From: Blastococcus sp. HT6-4
GTDB lineage: Bacteria > Actinomycetota > Actinomycetes > Mycobacteriales > Geodermatophilaceae
DNA: 64,000 nt
Direction of reading: 5' to 3'
NCBI RefSeq assembly: GCF_039679125.1
Contig: NZ_CP155551.1
Span: forward strand, 2,480,001 to 2,544,000
Shown here: positions 34,702 through 42,546 of the stretch, one piece after another
How positions within the stretch are numbered: position 1 is the first letter of the stretch
Layout: the number at the start of each line of letters is the position of its first letter
Program-made: the position numbers and the translations under genes
Notes under the pieces: generated by a model
Databases searched by the model: none
What the model saw: only the letters and a program-made list of their open reading frames with translations
Told to the model about the DNA's origin: nothing

Positions 34702-36036
34702 TCAGCGGGCTGCCGGGCCCCCGCGCAGCCGGGTCCGGACGACGGCGTGGAGCGGTACCAGGACGACCCCGTCCCGGGCCAGCCTCGCCCGCAGCTCCCG
34801 GCGGTGACGGACGACGCCGGCCAGCCCGATCGCCCAGAACAGGTACTGCACCGAGAAGGCGGCCCGGAAGGCGTCGAGGTCGTAGGCGGTCGACGCACCC
34901 GGGGTGAGCAGGTCCAGCACCGCGCCGACCGCCAGGATGGTGAGCAGCGACGCCACGAAGCCGCCGACGTTGACGACGCCGCTGGCGCTCCCCTGCCGCT
35001 CGACCGGGTTCTCCGTCCGGGCGTAGTCGAACCCGATCATGGATCCGGGCCCGTTCGTGCCGAGCACGACGACCAGCAGCACGAGCACGGGCAGCGGCGC
35101 GCGGCCGGGCCACAGCAGCACGAGGGTCCAGGCGGTCGCCGTCGCGGCGAGGATGGTGAAGACGAGCACCGACCGGCGCAGCGGCCAGCGGGCGCACAGC
35201 CGGCCGAGCACCGGCCCCACGCCCATGCCGACGAGGACGAGCAGGGTGAGCAACCCGGCCGCCGTCCCGGGGCTCAGGCCCTGCCCGACCACGAGGAACG
35301 GGTAGCCCCACAGCAGCGCGAAGACGGTGCCGGAGAACTGCGTGACCAGGTGGGTGTAGAGGCCGATGCGGGTGCCCGGCTCGCGCCAGGTGGCGGCCAG
35401 GCCCCGGCGCAGCTCGGCGATCCCCCGGGCCACCGGCCGCGGCGTGCCCTCCGGGGCGTCGCGCAGGGCCACCAGCACGAGGACGGCGACCAGCACACCG
35501 GTCGCGGCGGCCCCCAGGAACGTCGCCGTCCACGACGTGGCGTGCAGGAGGGTGACCAGCGGGTAGGCGGCGACGATCGACCCGATCTGGCCCAGGATCC
35601 CGGTGAGCTGGGTGACCAGCGGCGCCGCCGTGCCGGGGAACCAGAGGGCGACCACGCGCAGCACGCTGATGAACGTCATGGCGTCGCCCGCACCGACCAG
35701 CACGCGGGCGGCGACGGCGGTGGGCACGTCGCCGGCCAGCGCCAGCACCAGCTGCCCGACGGCCATGGTGACCGCGCCGGCGAGGATCATCCGGCGGGCG
35801 CCGAACCGGTCCAGCGCCACGCCCACCGGCACCTGCAGCCCGGCGTAGACGGCCAGCTGCAGCACCAGGAACAGCGACACCGCCGACGCGCCCGCCGAGA
35901 ACCGTTCCTGCGCCTCGACGGCCGCGACCCCCAGCGACGAGCGGTGGAACACCGCGACCGCGTAGGCCAGCAGCCCGACGGCCCACATCGCGTAGGCGCC
36001 GGCCGGCGGACGGGACACGGTTGCCGAGGTCACCAC
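34702..36036 (-). CDS. Major facilitator superfamily transporter
   Basis: A 444-residue protein with 12 predicted hydrophobic helices. The loop 2-3 motif is VGVALDRFGARRMILAG (the DRxGxRR-type MFS signature) and FLVLQLAVYAGLQVPVG belongs to helix 2. The C-terminal 40 residues are basic and cytoplasmic. The substrate is unknown. Start: two adjacent GTG codons (36036, 36033) are possible and neither has a clear ribosome site. It is divergent from a TetR gene across 89 bases holding a perfect palindrome, so the TetR likely controls it, as with many drug exporters. Confidence 0.86.
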   Translation of the reverse strand: MVTSATVSRPPAGAYAMWAVGLLAYAVAVFHRSSLGVAAVEAQERFSAGASAVSLFLVLQLAVYAGLQVPVGVALDRFGARRMILAGAVTMAVGQLVLALAGDVPTAVAARVLVGAGDAMTFISVLRVVALWFPGTAAPLVTQLTGILGQIGSIVAAYPLVTLLHATSWTATFLGAAATGVLVAVLVLVALRDAPEGTPRPVARGIAELRRGLAATWREPGTRIGLYTHLVTQFSGTVFALLWGYPFLVVGQGLSPGTAAGLLTLLVLVGMGVGPVLGRLCARWPLRRSVLVFTILAATATAWTLVLLWPGRAPLPVLVLLVVVLGTNGPGSMIGFDYARTENPVERQGSASGVVNVGGFVASLLTILAVGAVLDLLTPGASTAYDLDAFRAAFSVQYLFWAIGLAGVVRHRRELRARLARDGVVLVPLHAVVRTRLRGGPAAR

Positions 36037-36077
36037 GGAAGGACACCGCACGCCGCGCGGCGCTTCCACACCGGGCC

Positions 36078-36093
36078 GGTGAGATCCCTCACC
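36078..36093. promoter_or_regulatory. Candidate TetR operator between MFS and TetR genes
   Basis: GGTGAG and CTCACC arms flank a four-base centre (ATCC), a perfect 16-base palindrome placed in the 89-base divergent gap, about 18 bases upstream of the TetR -10 box TAGGGT (36111-36116). This is a usual layout for autoregulated TetR-exporter pairs. Confidence 0.55.
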
Positions 36094-36125
36094 AGGACCT
36101 TCCGGCGCACTAGGGTTCCGACCCG

Positions 36126-36758
36126 ATGGACCCCCTTGTCGACCCCACCGACGACCCGGCCGTGGAGGACGCACACCGTCGCGGCCGGATCCTCTGGGCG
36201 CTCGCGACCTGCATGGCGGAGAAGGGCTACCAGGCCACGACCATCTCCGACATCGCCCGCGCGGGCCGGGTGTCGAAGACCGTCGTCTACGCGCACTTCC
36301 GCGACAAGGAGCACTGCCTGCTCGAGCTCTACACCCGCGCGAACGACACGGTGCTGGATCAGGTCCGCCGGGCGCAGGAGGAGGCGCGGGCGACCGGGCT
36401 CCCGTGGCGGGAGCGCGTGCGGGCGGGCATCGGCACCTACCTCGGCACGCTGGCGGCCGGGCCGGCGGTGGCGTGGGCGGCGCTGGTCGAGGTCCAGGCT
36501 GCCGGCCCCCGGGCGCGCGCCCTGCGGCGGCAGGTGGTCGACCGGTACGTCGACCTGCTCTGCGAGGTCGCCGCGACGCTCGCCGCGGAGCACCCCGACG
36601 AGGTCCGGCCGGTCGGCCGGGAGCTCGTGCTGGCCGCTGTCGGCGGCATCAACGAGCTGATGCTCGCGCGCGTGGAGCGCGGCGAGGCCCAGCACTTCAC
36701 CGATGACGTGGACGCCGCGACGGCGACCGTCGTCGGGCTGCTGGAACGCCGGGCCTGA
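36126..36758 (+). CDS. TetR-family transcriptional regulator
   Basis: A 210-residue regulator. The DNA-binding domain (about 18-65) reads ILWALATCMAEKGYQATTISDIARAGRVSKTVVYAHFRDKEHCLLEL in overlapping segments, a standard TetR helix-turn-helix. The C-terminal domain (about 80-205) is Ala/Arg/Leu-rich and binds an unknown ligand. It is divergent from the MFS transporter and probably represses it. The transcript may be leaderless: TAGGGT lies nine bases before the ATG and there is no ribosome site. Confidence 0.88.
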   Translation: MDPLVDPTDDPAVEDAHRRGRILWALATCMAEKGYQATTISDIARAGRVSKTVVYAHFRDKEHCLLELYTRANDTVLDQVRRAQEEARATGLPWRERVRAGIGTYLGTLAAGPAVAWAALVEVQAAGPRARALRRQVVDRYVDLLCEVAATLAAEHPDEVRPVGRELVLAAVGGINELMLARVERGEAQHFTDDVDAATATVVGLLERRA

Positions 36759-36816
36759 CCCCCGCCGTCGGGTGCCCCGGGGGCATGCGCTCCGGGACCG
36801 GCCCGCGACCGCATGT

Positions 36817-36822
36817 GATACT
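36817..36822 (+). promoter_or_regulatory. -10 box before the envelope-locus methyltransferase
   Basis: GATACT ends eight bases before the ATG at 36831 with no Shine-Dalgarno sequence between, which suggests a leaderless mRNA. Confidence 0.4.
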
Positions 36823-36830
36823 TCCCGGTC

Positions 36831-37676
36831 ATGTCCGTGATGCAGGCGCTGCGTGTCTTCCACCAGCGGCGCATCGCGCTGCCGATCGCCGAGGACGCGC
36901 TCGTCCTCGACGTGGGCAGCGGCGACAAGCCGTCCTGGCGCGCGGACGTGCTCCTGGACCGCTACCTCGGGGACGAGTACGCGGCCCAGCGCTCGGGACG
37001 AGGGCGGGCCCGGGTCAGCCGGCCGCTGTTCAACGCCGACGCGGTGGCGATGCCGTTCGCGGACGGCGTCTTCGACTACACGATCTGCTCGAACCTGCTC
37101 GAGCACGTGGTCGATCCGGCCGGCGTCGTCCAGGAACTGATGCGCGTGTCCCGCGCCGGCTACATCGAGGTGCCCGAGGCGTCGAGCGCCAAGATCGTCG
37201 ACTTCCCCAGCCACATCTGGTGGTGCCGGCTCGATCCGGGCACCGACCCGCCGACGCTCGTCCTGACGGCCAAGACCGCCCCGGACTTCGATCCGGAGAT
37301 CGCCAGGTACCTGCGCCGCTCGGGGCTGGAGCGCCGGGTGGAGTCCGTCCTGAACAGCCGGTTCGAGCACCGGGTGGTCATGTTGCACTGGACGGGCACG
37401 ATCCCGCACCGGGTGGAGGGCGCCGTTCCCGATTCGCTCGTCGCGCACGCCATGGCGCAGCCGCCGCACACCAAGGACCTGCAGGCGACGTTGATCCAGG
37501 TGCTGACCGACGCGGTCACCGTCCGGAAGCAGCGGCGCCTGCGCCGGCGGGCCCTGCGGTACGACGATCTGGTCCGCCCCGAGTTCCGATTGGGGAACGG
37601 CGCGCTCCTGGAGCGGCGCATCTACTCGGACAGCCGGTGGACACCCGCCGCGCCGGCCGATCAGTACGGGTCATAG
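36831..37676 (+). CDS. Class I SAM-dependent methyltransferase, envelope locus
   Basis: A 281-residue protein. SAM-binding motif VLDVGSGDKPSWRADVLLD (about residue 25), then DAVAMPFADGVFDYTICSNLLEHVVDP, the typical Methyltransf_11 pattern, and VSRAGYIEVPEASS. The C-terminal third is basic (RKQRRLRRRALRYDDL), perhaps for membrane or polymer contact. Its place at the start of a glycosyltransferase-rich region suggests methylation of a glycan or lipid. Its last 16 bases overlap the convergent methyltransferase gene. Confidence 0.85.
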   Translation: MSVMQALRVFHQRRIALPIAEDALVLDVGSGDKPSWRADVLLDRYLGDEYAAQRSGRGRARVSRPLFNADAVAMPFADGVFDYTICSNLLEHVVDPAGVVQELMRVSRAGYIEVPEASSAKIVDFPSHIWWCRLDPGTDPPTLVLTAKTAPDFDPEIARYLRRSGLERRVESVLNSRFEHRVVMLHWTGTIPHRVEGAVPDSLVAHAMAQPPHTKDLQATLIQVLTDAVTVRKQRRLRRRALRYDDLVRPEFRLGNGALLERRIYSDSRWTPAAPADQYGS

Positions 37677-38389
37677 GGAGAGTCGTGGCCGAACGCCCGC
37701 GCCACCGGGCGTAGCCGCAGCCGCAGCAGCACCTTGAGGAAGACGTTGCGCACGCACCAGGGCATCTCGCCGAGGATTCGGAGCCGGTCGGCACGCGTCG
37801 GCCGCCCCACGCGGAAGAGCGCCAGCGAACCCGCCCGCCCCTCGTAGCGGAGGTCGGCTGACGGCAGCACGTGGCGGAGGATGCCCAACGTGACCCCGAC
37901 CGAGGAGAAGCAGTCGTGCACGAGCACGGGTGCGCCATCCGGAAGGTGCACGCGCCACTTCAGATCGTCGCTGACCGTCCAGTAGTCGTGCTTTCCGTCG
38001 ATGTAGAGCAATTCGAACGGCCGGGTCCACGACGTGCGCGCTCTCGTGGAGTAGTCGCACACCAGCTCGACCATGTTCTCGACGCCGGCCATCGCGATGT
38101 GCCGCTCGAATTCCACGCGCGTCCGGCTGCCCCCGAACAACCGCCCGTCCACGAACGGGTCGATGGCGACGAGCCGGCCGCCCCGCTCCCTGATCGCCGA
38201 GGCCAGCACCACCGTCGAGCGACCGCGGTGGCTACCGATCTCGACCGCGAGAGCGCCTTCGGGAAGCGACCGGGCCTGCTGGAAGAGCATTTCGGCCTGC
38301 GCCCTCGTCAGCCAACCCGGAATGCCATCCGCGAGCGCCCAGATGTCGGCGAAGACTCCCTCGGCGGGGGCAGGAATGGATTCCGCCAC
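37661..38389 (-). CDS. Class I SAM methyltransferase (Methyltransf_24 type)
   Basis: A 242-residue protein with ALAVEIGSHRGRSTVVLASAI for SAM, RLVAIDPFVDGRLFGG, FELLYIDGKHDYWTVSDDLKWRV and VHDCFSSVGVT. This pattern (DGxHxY...DxxxW) is typical of Methyltransf_24 enzymes, often beside glycan biosynthesis genes. The C-terminal end is basic. It is divergent from the AftD-like gene (83-base gap) and overlaps the preceding convergent methyltransferase gene by 16 bases. The target is unknown. Confidence 0.85.
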   Translation of the reverse strand: MAESIPAPAEGVFADIWALADGIPGWLTRAQAEMLFQQARSLPEGALAVEIGSHRGRSTVVLASAIRERGGRLVAIDPFVDGRLFGGSRTRVEFERHIAMAGVENMVELVCDYSTRARTSWTRPFELLYIDGKHDYWTVSDDLKWRVHLPDGAPVLVHDCFSSVGVTLGILRHVLPSADLRYEGRAGSLALFRVGRPTRADRLRILGEMPWCVRNVFLKVLLRLRLRPVARAFGHDSPYDPY

Positions 38390-38416
38390 GTATCACCAAT
38401 CGGTAGACAAGGACGA

Positions 38417-38467
38417 CTAGACTCGCGCGGCACCCTACAGGTGTTCGCCGCGACCGGCCGTGGAGGG
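38417..38467 (+). promoter_or_regulatory. Promoter and ribosome site of the AftD-like gene
   Basis: TAGACT (38417-38422) is a plausible -10 box. The leader then contains GGAGGG at 38462-38467, a near-ideal Shine-Dalgarno sequence, placed six bases before an ATC codon in the correct frame rather than before an ATG or GTG. Confidence 0.5.
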
Positions 38468-38472
38468 ATCAC

Positions 38473-41400
38473 ATCAGCGCAGCCGCCGGCCGGCACCGTC
38501 GCCCGAGATCGATCCGGTCCTGGCCGTGGGGCAACGCCGCTGTCTGGCTGCTCCTGCTGCTCGGCTCGCTGCTGCAGCAGCCGGGGCGGACGACGTTCGA
38601 CACCAAGTTCGACCTGACCGCCGACCCCGCCTCGTTCCTCGGCCGGGCGTTGCACCTGTGGAACCCCGTCTCGCTCGGCGAGCTGCAGAATCAGGCCTAC
38701 GGCTATCTGTTTCCCCAGGGGCCCTTCTTCCTCGCGGCCGAACACGTCGGGGTCCCCGACTGGCTCGCCCAGCGCCTGTGGTCGGCGCTCCTGCTGGTGG
38801 CCGCCTACGAGGGGACCCGCCGGATCTGCCGCGCTCTCGGACTGGGCGGGGGCACCGCGGTGCTCGGCGGCCTCGCCTACGCCCTCGCCCCGCGTCTGCT
38901 GGGTGCGGTCGGCGTGCTCTCCGGTGAAGTGCTCCCGGAGGCCGTCCTGCCGTGGGTCGCGCTCCCACTCGTCCTCGCCCTGAACGGGCGCCTCCCGGCT
39001 CGCCGTGCCGGCTTGCTGTCCGGTGTCGCGGTGTTGTTCATGAGCGGGGTCAACGCCACCGGCACCCTCGCCGCCCTGCCCGTGGCCTTCCTCCTGGCCG
39101 CCAGCCGCATCCGGACCCGCGGTGGCGCCGCCCTCCTGGGCTGGTGGGCGCTCGGGACAGGCCTCGCGTGCGCCTGGTGGCTCGGTCCCCTCCTGCTCCT
39201 GGGGAGATACAGCCCACCGTTCCTCGACTTCATCGAGACGGCTGCGACGACCACCTCCCCGACCGGCTGGGCGAACAGCCTGCGGGGAGCCGAGCACTGG
39301 GTCGCCTACCACCGCATCGACGGGGAAGGCTGGTGGCCCGGCGCCCACACCCTCGCGACGTCGGGCTTGCTGGCCTTCCTCGCCATGTCGATCGCGACGT
39401 TCGGGCTCGTCGGTCTGCTGCACCGCCGCATGCCGCTGCGGATCCCGCTGACCGTGTCTCTCGTCCTCGGCCTGCTGCTGCTCACGATCGGCAATTCCTC
39501 CGCGGTCGGGTCGTTCGTCGACGAGCCGGTCCGGGCGCTGCTCGACGGGCCGCTGGCACCCCTGCGGAACGTGCACAAGGTGGATCCCCTGATCCGGTTG
39601 CCGATCGCGCTCGGGTTCGCCCACGCGGCAGCCCTGGCGGTCGGACGGCTCGGGCGCCTGCTGGACGAGCGCGGGGAGAGCCGGCGCCTCCCGTTGGCCC
39701 GGCGTGTCGCCGGCACCTCCCTGGTCGTCGTCCTCCTCGTCAGCGCCGCACCACTGTTCACCGGCGGTCTGCGGATGCCGGGCTGGACGGAGGTGCCCCA
39801 GGCGTGGGCCGCGCTGGCCGACTACCTCGAGGACCGGCCGGACAGCCGCGCACTGGTCGTGCCCGGCGCCGGTTTCGGGGTCCATTCGTGGGGGTGGACG
39901 ATCGACGAGCCGCTCCAGGGCCTGACCGGGACCGCCTGGGTGACCCGCAGCCAGGTACCGCTGGTCCCGGGACCGACGGCGCGCGTGCTGGACGCCGTGG
40001 AGACCCGGCTGGCGAACGGGCACGGCAGCGCCGGCCTGGCTCAGTTCCTGGGGAGGGCCGGCATCACGCACGTCGTCGTCCGCCGGGATCTCGACAGGAC
40101 CGCCGCCGAGACCGCGCCCGCGGACCGGGTCGAGCGCGCGCTCCTCGACAGCCCGGGGCTGCGCCGGGTGGCCGGGTTCGGCAGCACCGGCCTTCCGGAC
40201 CAGGACCTCATCAGCGTGTTCACCGTCACCGACGCGGCGCCGCGGGTCGCTCTGGCCGAGGCACGGGACGTGGTGACGCTGGATGGCGGACCGGAGGACG
40301 TGCTCGCCGCCCTGGACGCCGGGACGCTGTCGCCCCTCCAGCCCGTGGTCGTGCGCTCCGCCGCCGAGCCGGCCGACCTGGTGAGCGACGGCTACCGGCG
40401 GGTGGAGCGCCAGTTCGGCCGCAGCCACGACGCGGTGAGCGAGGTGATGACCGGGTCGGCGCGCTACCGGGAGGACCGGCCGACGCACGACTACCCGGGA
40501 GCCCCGACCGTCCGGCGGGCCGCCGCGGAGCATCTCGCGGTGGACGCCGTCCGGGCGTCCAGCTCGCAGGGATACGCGGACACCTTCGGGCCGGTGTTGC
40601 CCTTCCACGGGCCCGCGGCGGCCTTCGACGGCCGCCGGGGGACGGCCTGGCGGTCCGCACCGCTCGTGCCGCCGACCGGCCAGTGGCTGGCGGTCGACCT
40701 GGATCGCCCCGTGACCGGCGGGGTGCTGCAGGTGTCCTTCCTCGAGGTCGCCGGCACGGCGACCGTGCAGGAGGCCATGATCTCCTTCGACGGCGAGTCA
40801 CGGGTCTACGGTGTCCCCCGGGGCGGGCGACTGGTGGTGCCCGTGCCGGAGGTCCCCGTACGCCAGGTGCGCATCTCCGTCGTGTCGGTGGCCCCAGGAC
40901 TCGGTGCGTCGTCACCGGTCGCCATCGAAGAGGTGGAGATCCCGGGGACGGCCCCGGGGCGGACTCTGCACGTACCTCGGCCGATCGGAGCCGACAGCTC
41001 GCTGACGCTGCGCAACGAGGCACCGCGGCGACCCTGCGTGGACGTCGGATACGGCCCGCGCTGCCAGACGTCGGAGATCCGGGAGACCGAGTGGAACGGG
41101 ATCGACCGGCGGCTCGAGGTCGTCGAGGGCGGCACGTGGGAGCTCTCCGGAACCGTCACCGCCGAGGCCGGTGCGGCGGCCCTGCTCGCGCCGGTCGACG
41201 ACTCGACCGCGGCGGTGACGTCGACCTCGGTGCTGGGAGGTGATCCGTCCGTCTCCGGCGCGTTCGCCTTCGACGGGCGGCCGGAGACCCCGTGGTTGGC
41301 CGATCCGGACGACTCCAGCGCGACCCTGCACCTGGCCTGGTCCGGTGAGCGCACCCTCACCCGGCTCGCGGTCGACAAGGCGCCCGTTCCGGCGGCCGCC

Positions 41401-42546
41401 CCTCTCCGGGCACGGATCGAGTCGTCCGAAGGCGTCCGCGAGGTGGACCTCACCGACTTCGGCTTCTTCGAGCCGCTGCCGGCCCCGGGCGGGGTCTCGA
41501 TCACCTTCGACCGGTCGGCGGCGCCATCGGGGGCCGGCGCGCCGATGGGGATCGGCGAGGTCCGCGTCGACGGCCTGGAGGGCCTGCAGCACCGGCCGTC
41601 ACTGGACAGCACGACCGGTGCCGAATGCGGCCTGGGGCCCGAGATCCGGATCGATGACGTGCCCTATCCGACCGAGGTCACCGGGACGTTGCAGGACGTG
41701 GTTGGCGGACGTCCGCTGACCTGGCGTTCCTGTGACGGGCCGGTTCCGCTGGCTCCGGGCACCCACCGGGTGGTGGCCGAGGCGACGTCCCGGTTCGAGC
41801 CGCTGTCCCTCACCTGGCGTCCCGCCGGCGGGGACGCCGCCGCCACCGGCAGCGGCGACGACGGCCGCCTGCAGGTGACATCGTGGGGCGACACTCGGCG
41901 CGTGGTCTCCGTGGCCGACGGTCCTGCGGCCGTCCTGCGGATCGCCGAGAACGTGAACGACGGTTGGCGGGCGACCCTCGACGGAGACGTCCTCGAGCCG
42001 GTGGTGCTCGACGGCTGGCAGCAGGGGTACCGGATCCCGGCCGCGGTGTCCGGCGACGTCGTGCTCGAGTTCGTGCCCGACCCCTGGTACCGCGGGACGT
42101 TGCTGGCCGGCCTGGTCCTGGCCGTGGTGCTCGTGGTGCTCGCGGCGCTGTCCCCGCGCGGACGGAGACGGGGCGGCGGCGTGGCCAGCGACCTCACCTC
42201 GCACGATCGCTCACTGGGCGCCGGCACGGCCGCGGCGGTCGGCGTCGCCGCGCTGATCTCCGGCGGCGTCCCTCTGGCCGCGGGATGGGCCGCCGGCCTG
42301 GTGCCGCCGGTCCGCCGGTACGCCACCGCGCTCGGGGCCGTGGCCCTCCTGGTGAGCGGAGTCCTCGCGGCCACCTCGGCCGGGCTCGCCGTGGGGCGTC
42401 CGGGGGTCTGGGCGGACGGGACGGCCGCGCTCGGGCTCGGGCTCGTGCTGGCGCAGACCGTCCGAGTCCGGCGCCCGACCCTCGACCTCAACCTGAGCTC
42501 CACTGCGTCGTACGTTGCCCGACCGCTGACCCGGAGGTTCCGATGA
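38473..42546 (+). CDS. aftD: AftD-type alpha-(1->3)-arabinofuranosyltransferase
   Basis: A very large GT-C membrane enzyme (1357 residues from the proposed start). It adds arabinofuranose from decaprenyl-phosphoarabinose to cell-envelope arabinan, outside the membrane. N-terminal half: about ten helices, with QQPGRTTFDTKFDLTADP and QNQAYGYLFPQGPFF. Middle: GTAWRSAPL and PETPWLADPDD lie in two discoidin-like carbohydrate-binding modules. C-terminus: several more helices. The conserved N-terminal block (first helix and DTKFDLTADP) is in frame back to a stop at 38404, but contains no ATG, GTG or TTG; the first standard candidate, TTG 38650, would delete 59 residues. ATC 38473, six bases after GGAGGG, is proposed. 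The stop overlaps the next gene (ATGA). Confidence 0.9.
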   Translation: MSAAAGRHRRPRSIRSWPWGNAAVWLLLLLGSLLQQPGRTTFDTKFDLTADPASFLGRALHLWNPVSLGELQNQAYGYLFPQGPFFLAAEHVGVPDWLAQRLWSALLLVAAYEGTRRICRALGLGGGTAVLGGLAYALAPRLLGAVGVLSGEVLPEAVLPWVALPLVLALNGRLPARRAGLLSGVAVLFMSGVNATGTLAALPVAFLLAASRIRTRGGAALLGWWALGTGLACAWWLGPLLLLGRYSPPFLDFIETAATTTSPTGWANSLRGAEHWVAYHRIDGEGWWPGAHTLATSGLLAFLAMSIATFGLVGLLHRRMPLRIPLTVSLVLGLLLLTIGNSSAVGSFVDEPVRALLDGPLAPLRNVHKVDPLIRLPIALGFAHAAALAVGRLGRLLDERGESRRLPLARRVAGTSLVVVLLVSAAPLFTGGLRMPGWTEVPQAWAALADYLEDRPDSRALVVPGAGFGVHSWGWTIDEPLQGLTGTAWVTRSQVPLVPGPTARVLDAVETRLANGHGSAGLAQFLGRAGITHVVVRRDLDRTAAETAPADRVERALLDSPGLRRVAGFGSTGLPDQDLISVFTVTDAAPRVALAEARDVVTLDGGPEDVLAALDAGTLSPLQPVVVRSAAEPADLVSDGYRRVERQFGRSHDAVSEVMTGSARYREDRPTHDYPGAPTVRRAAAEHLAVDAVRASSSQGYADTFGPVLPFHGPAAAFDGRRGTAWRSAPLVPPTGQWLAVDLDRPVTGGVLQVSFLEVAGTATVQEAMISFDGESRVYGVPRGGRLVVPVPEVPVRQVRISVVSVAPGLGASSPVAIEEVEIPGTAPGRTLHVPRPIGADSSLTLRNEAPRRPCVDVGYGPRCQTSEIRETEWNGIDRRLEVVEGGTWELSGTVTAEAGAAALLAPVDDSTAAVTSTSVLGGDPSVSGAFAFDGRPETPWLADPDDSSATLHLAWSGERTLTRLAVDKAPVPAAAPLRARIESSEGVREVDLTDFGFFEPLPAPGGVSITFDRSAAPSGAGAPMGIGEVRVDGLEGLQHRPSLDSTTGAECGLGPEIRIDDVPYPTEVTGTLQDVVGGRPLTWRSCDGPVPLAPGTHRVVAEATSRFEPLSLTWRPAGGDAAATGSGDDGRLQVTSWGDTRRVVSVADGPAAVLRIAENVNDGWRATLDGDVLEPVVLDGWQQGYRIPAAVSGDVVLEFVPDPWYRGTLLAGLVLAVVLVVLAALSPRGRRRGGGVASDLTSHDRSLGAGTAAAVGVAALISGGVPLAAGWAAGLVPPVRRYATALGAVALLVSGVLAATSAGLAVGRPGVWADGTAALGLGLVLAQTVRVRRPTLDLNLSSTASYVARPLTRRFR

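Noticed and set aside
38650-38652. TTG as the AftD start codon
   Set aside because: It would remove the first helix and the conserved DTKFDLTADP block, which is clearly coding in the same frame, and it has no ribosome site.
38460-38927. A plus-strand frame starting at GTG 38460 just before AftD
   Set aside because: It is out of frame with AftD, lacks a ribosome site and encodes no recognisable sequence; it could matter only if a frameshift error were present.
38308-40608. A 766-codon minus-strand frame opposite AftD
   Set aside because: Gln/Arg/Gly-rich shadow with no domain; AftD family motifs lie on the plus strand.
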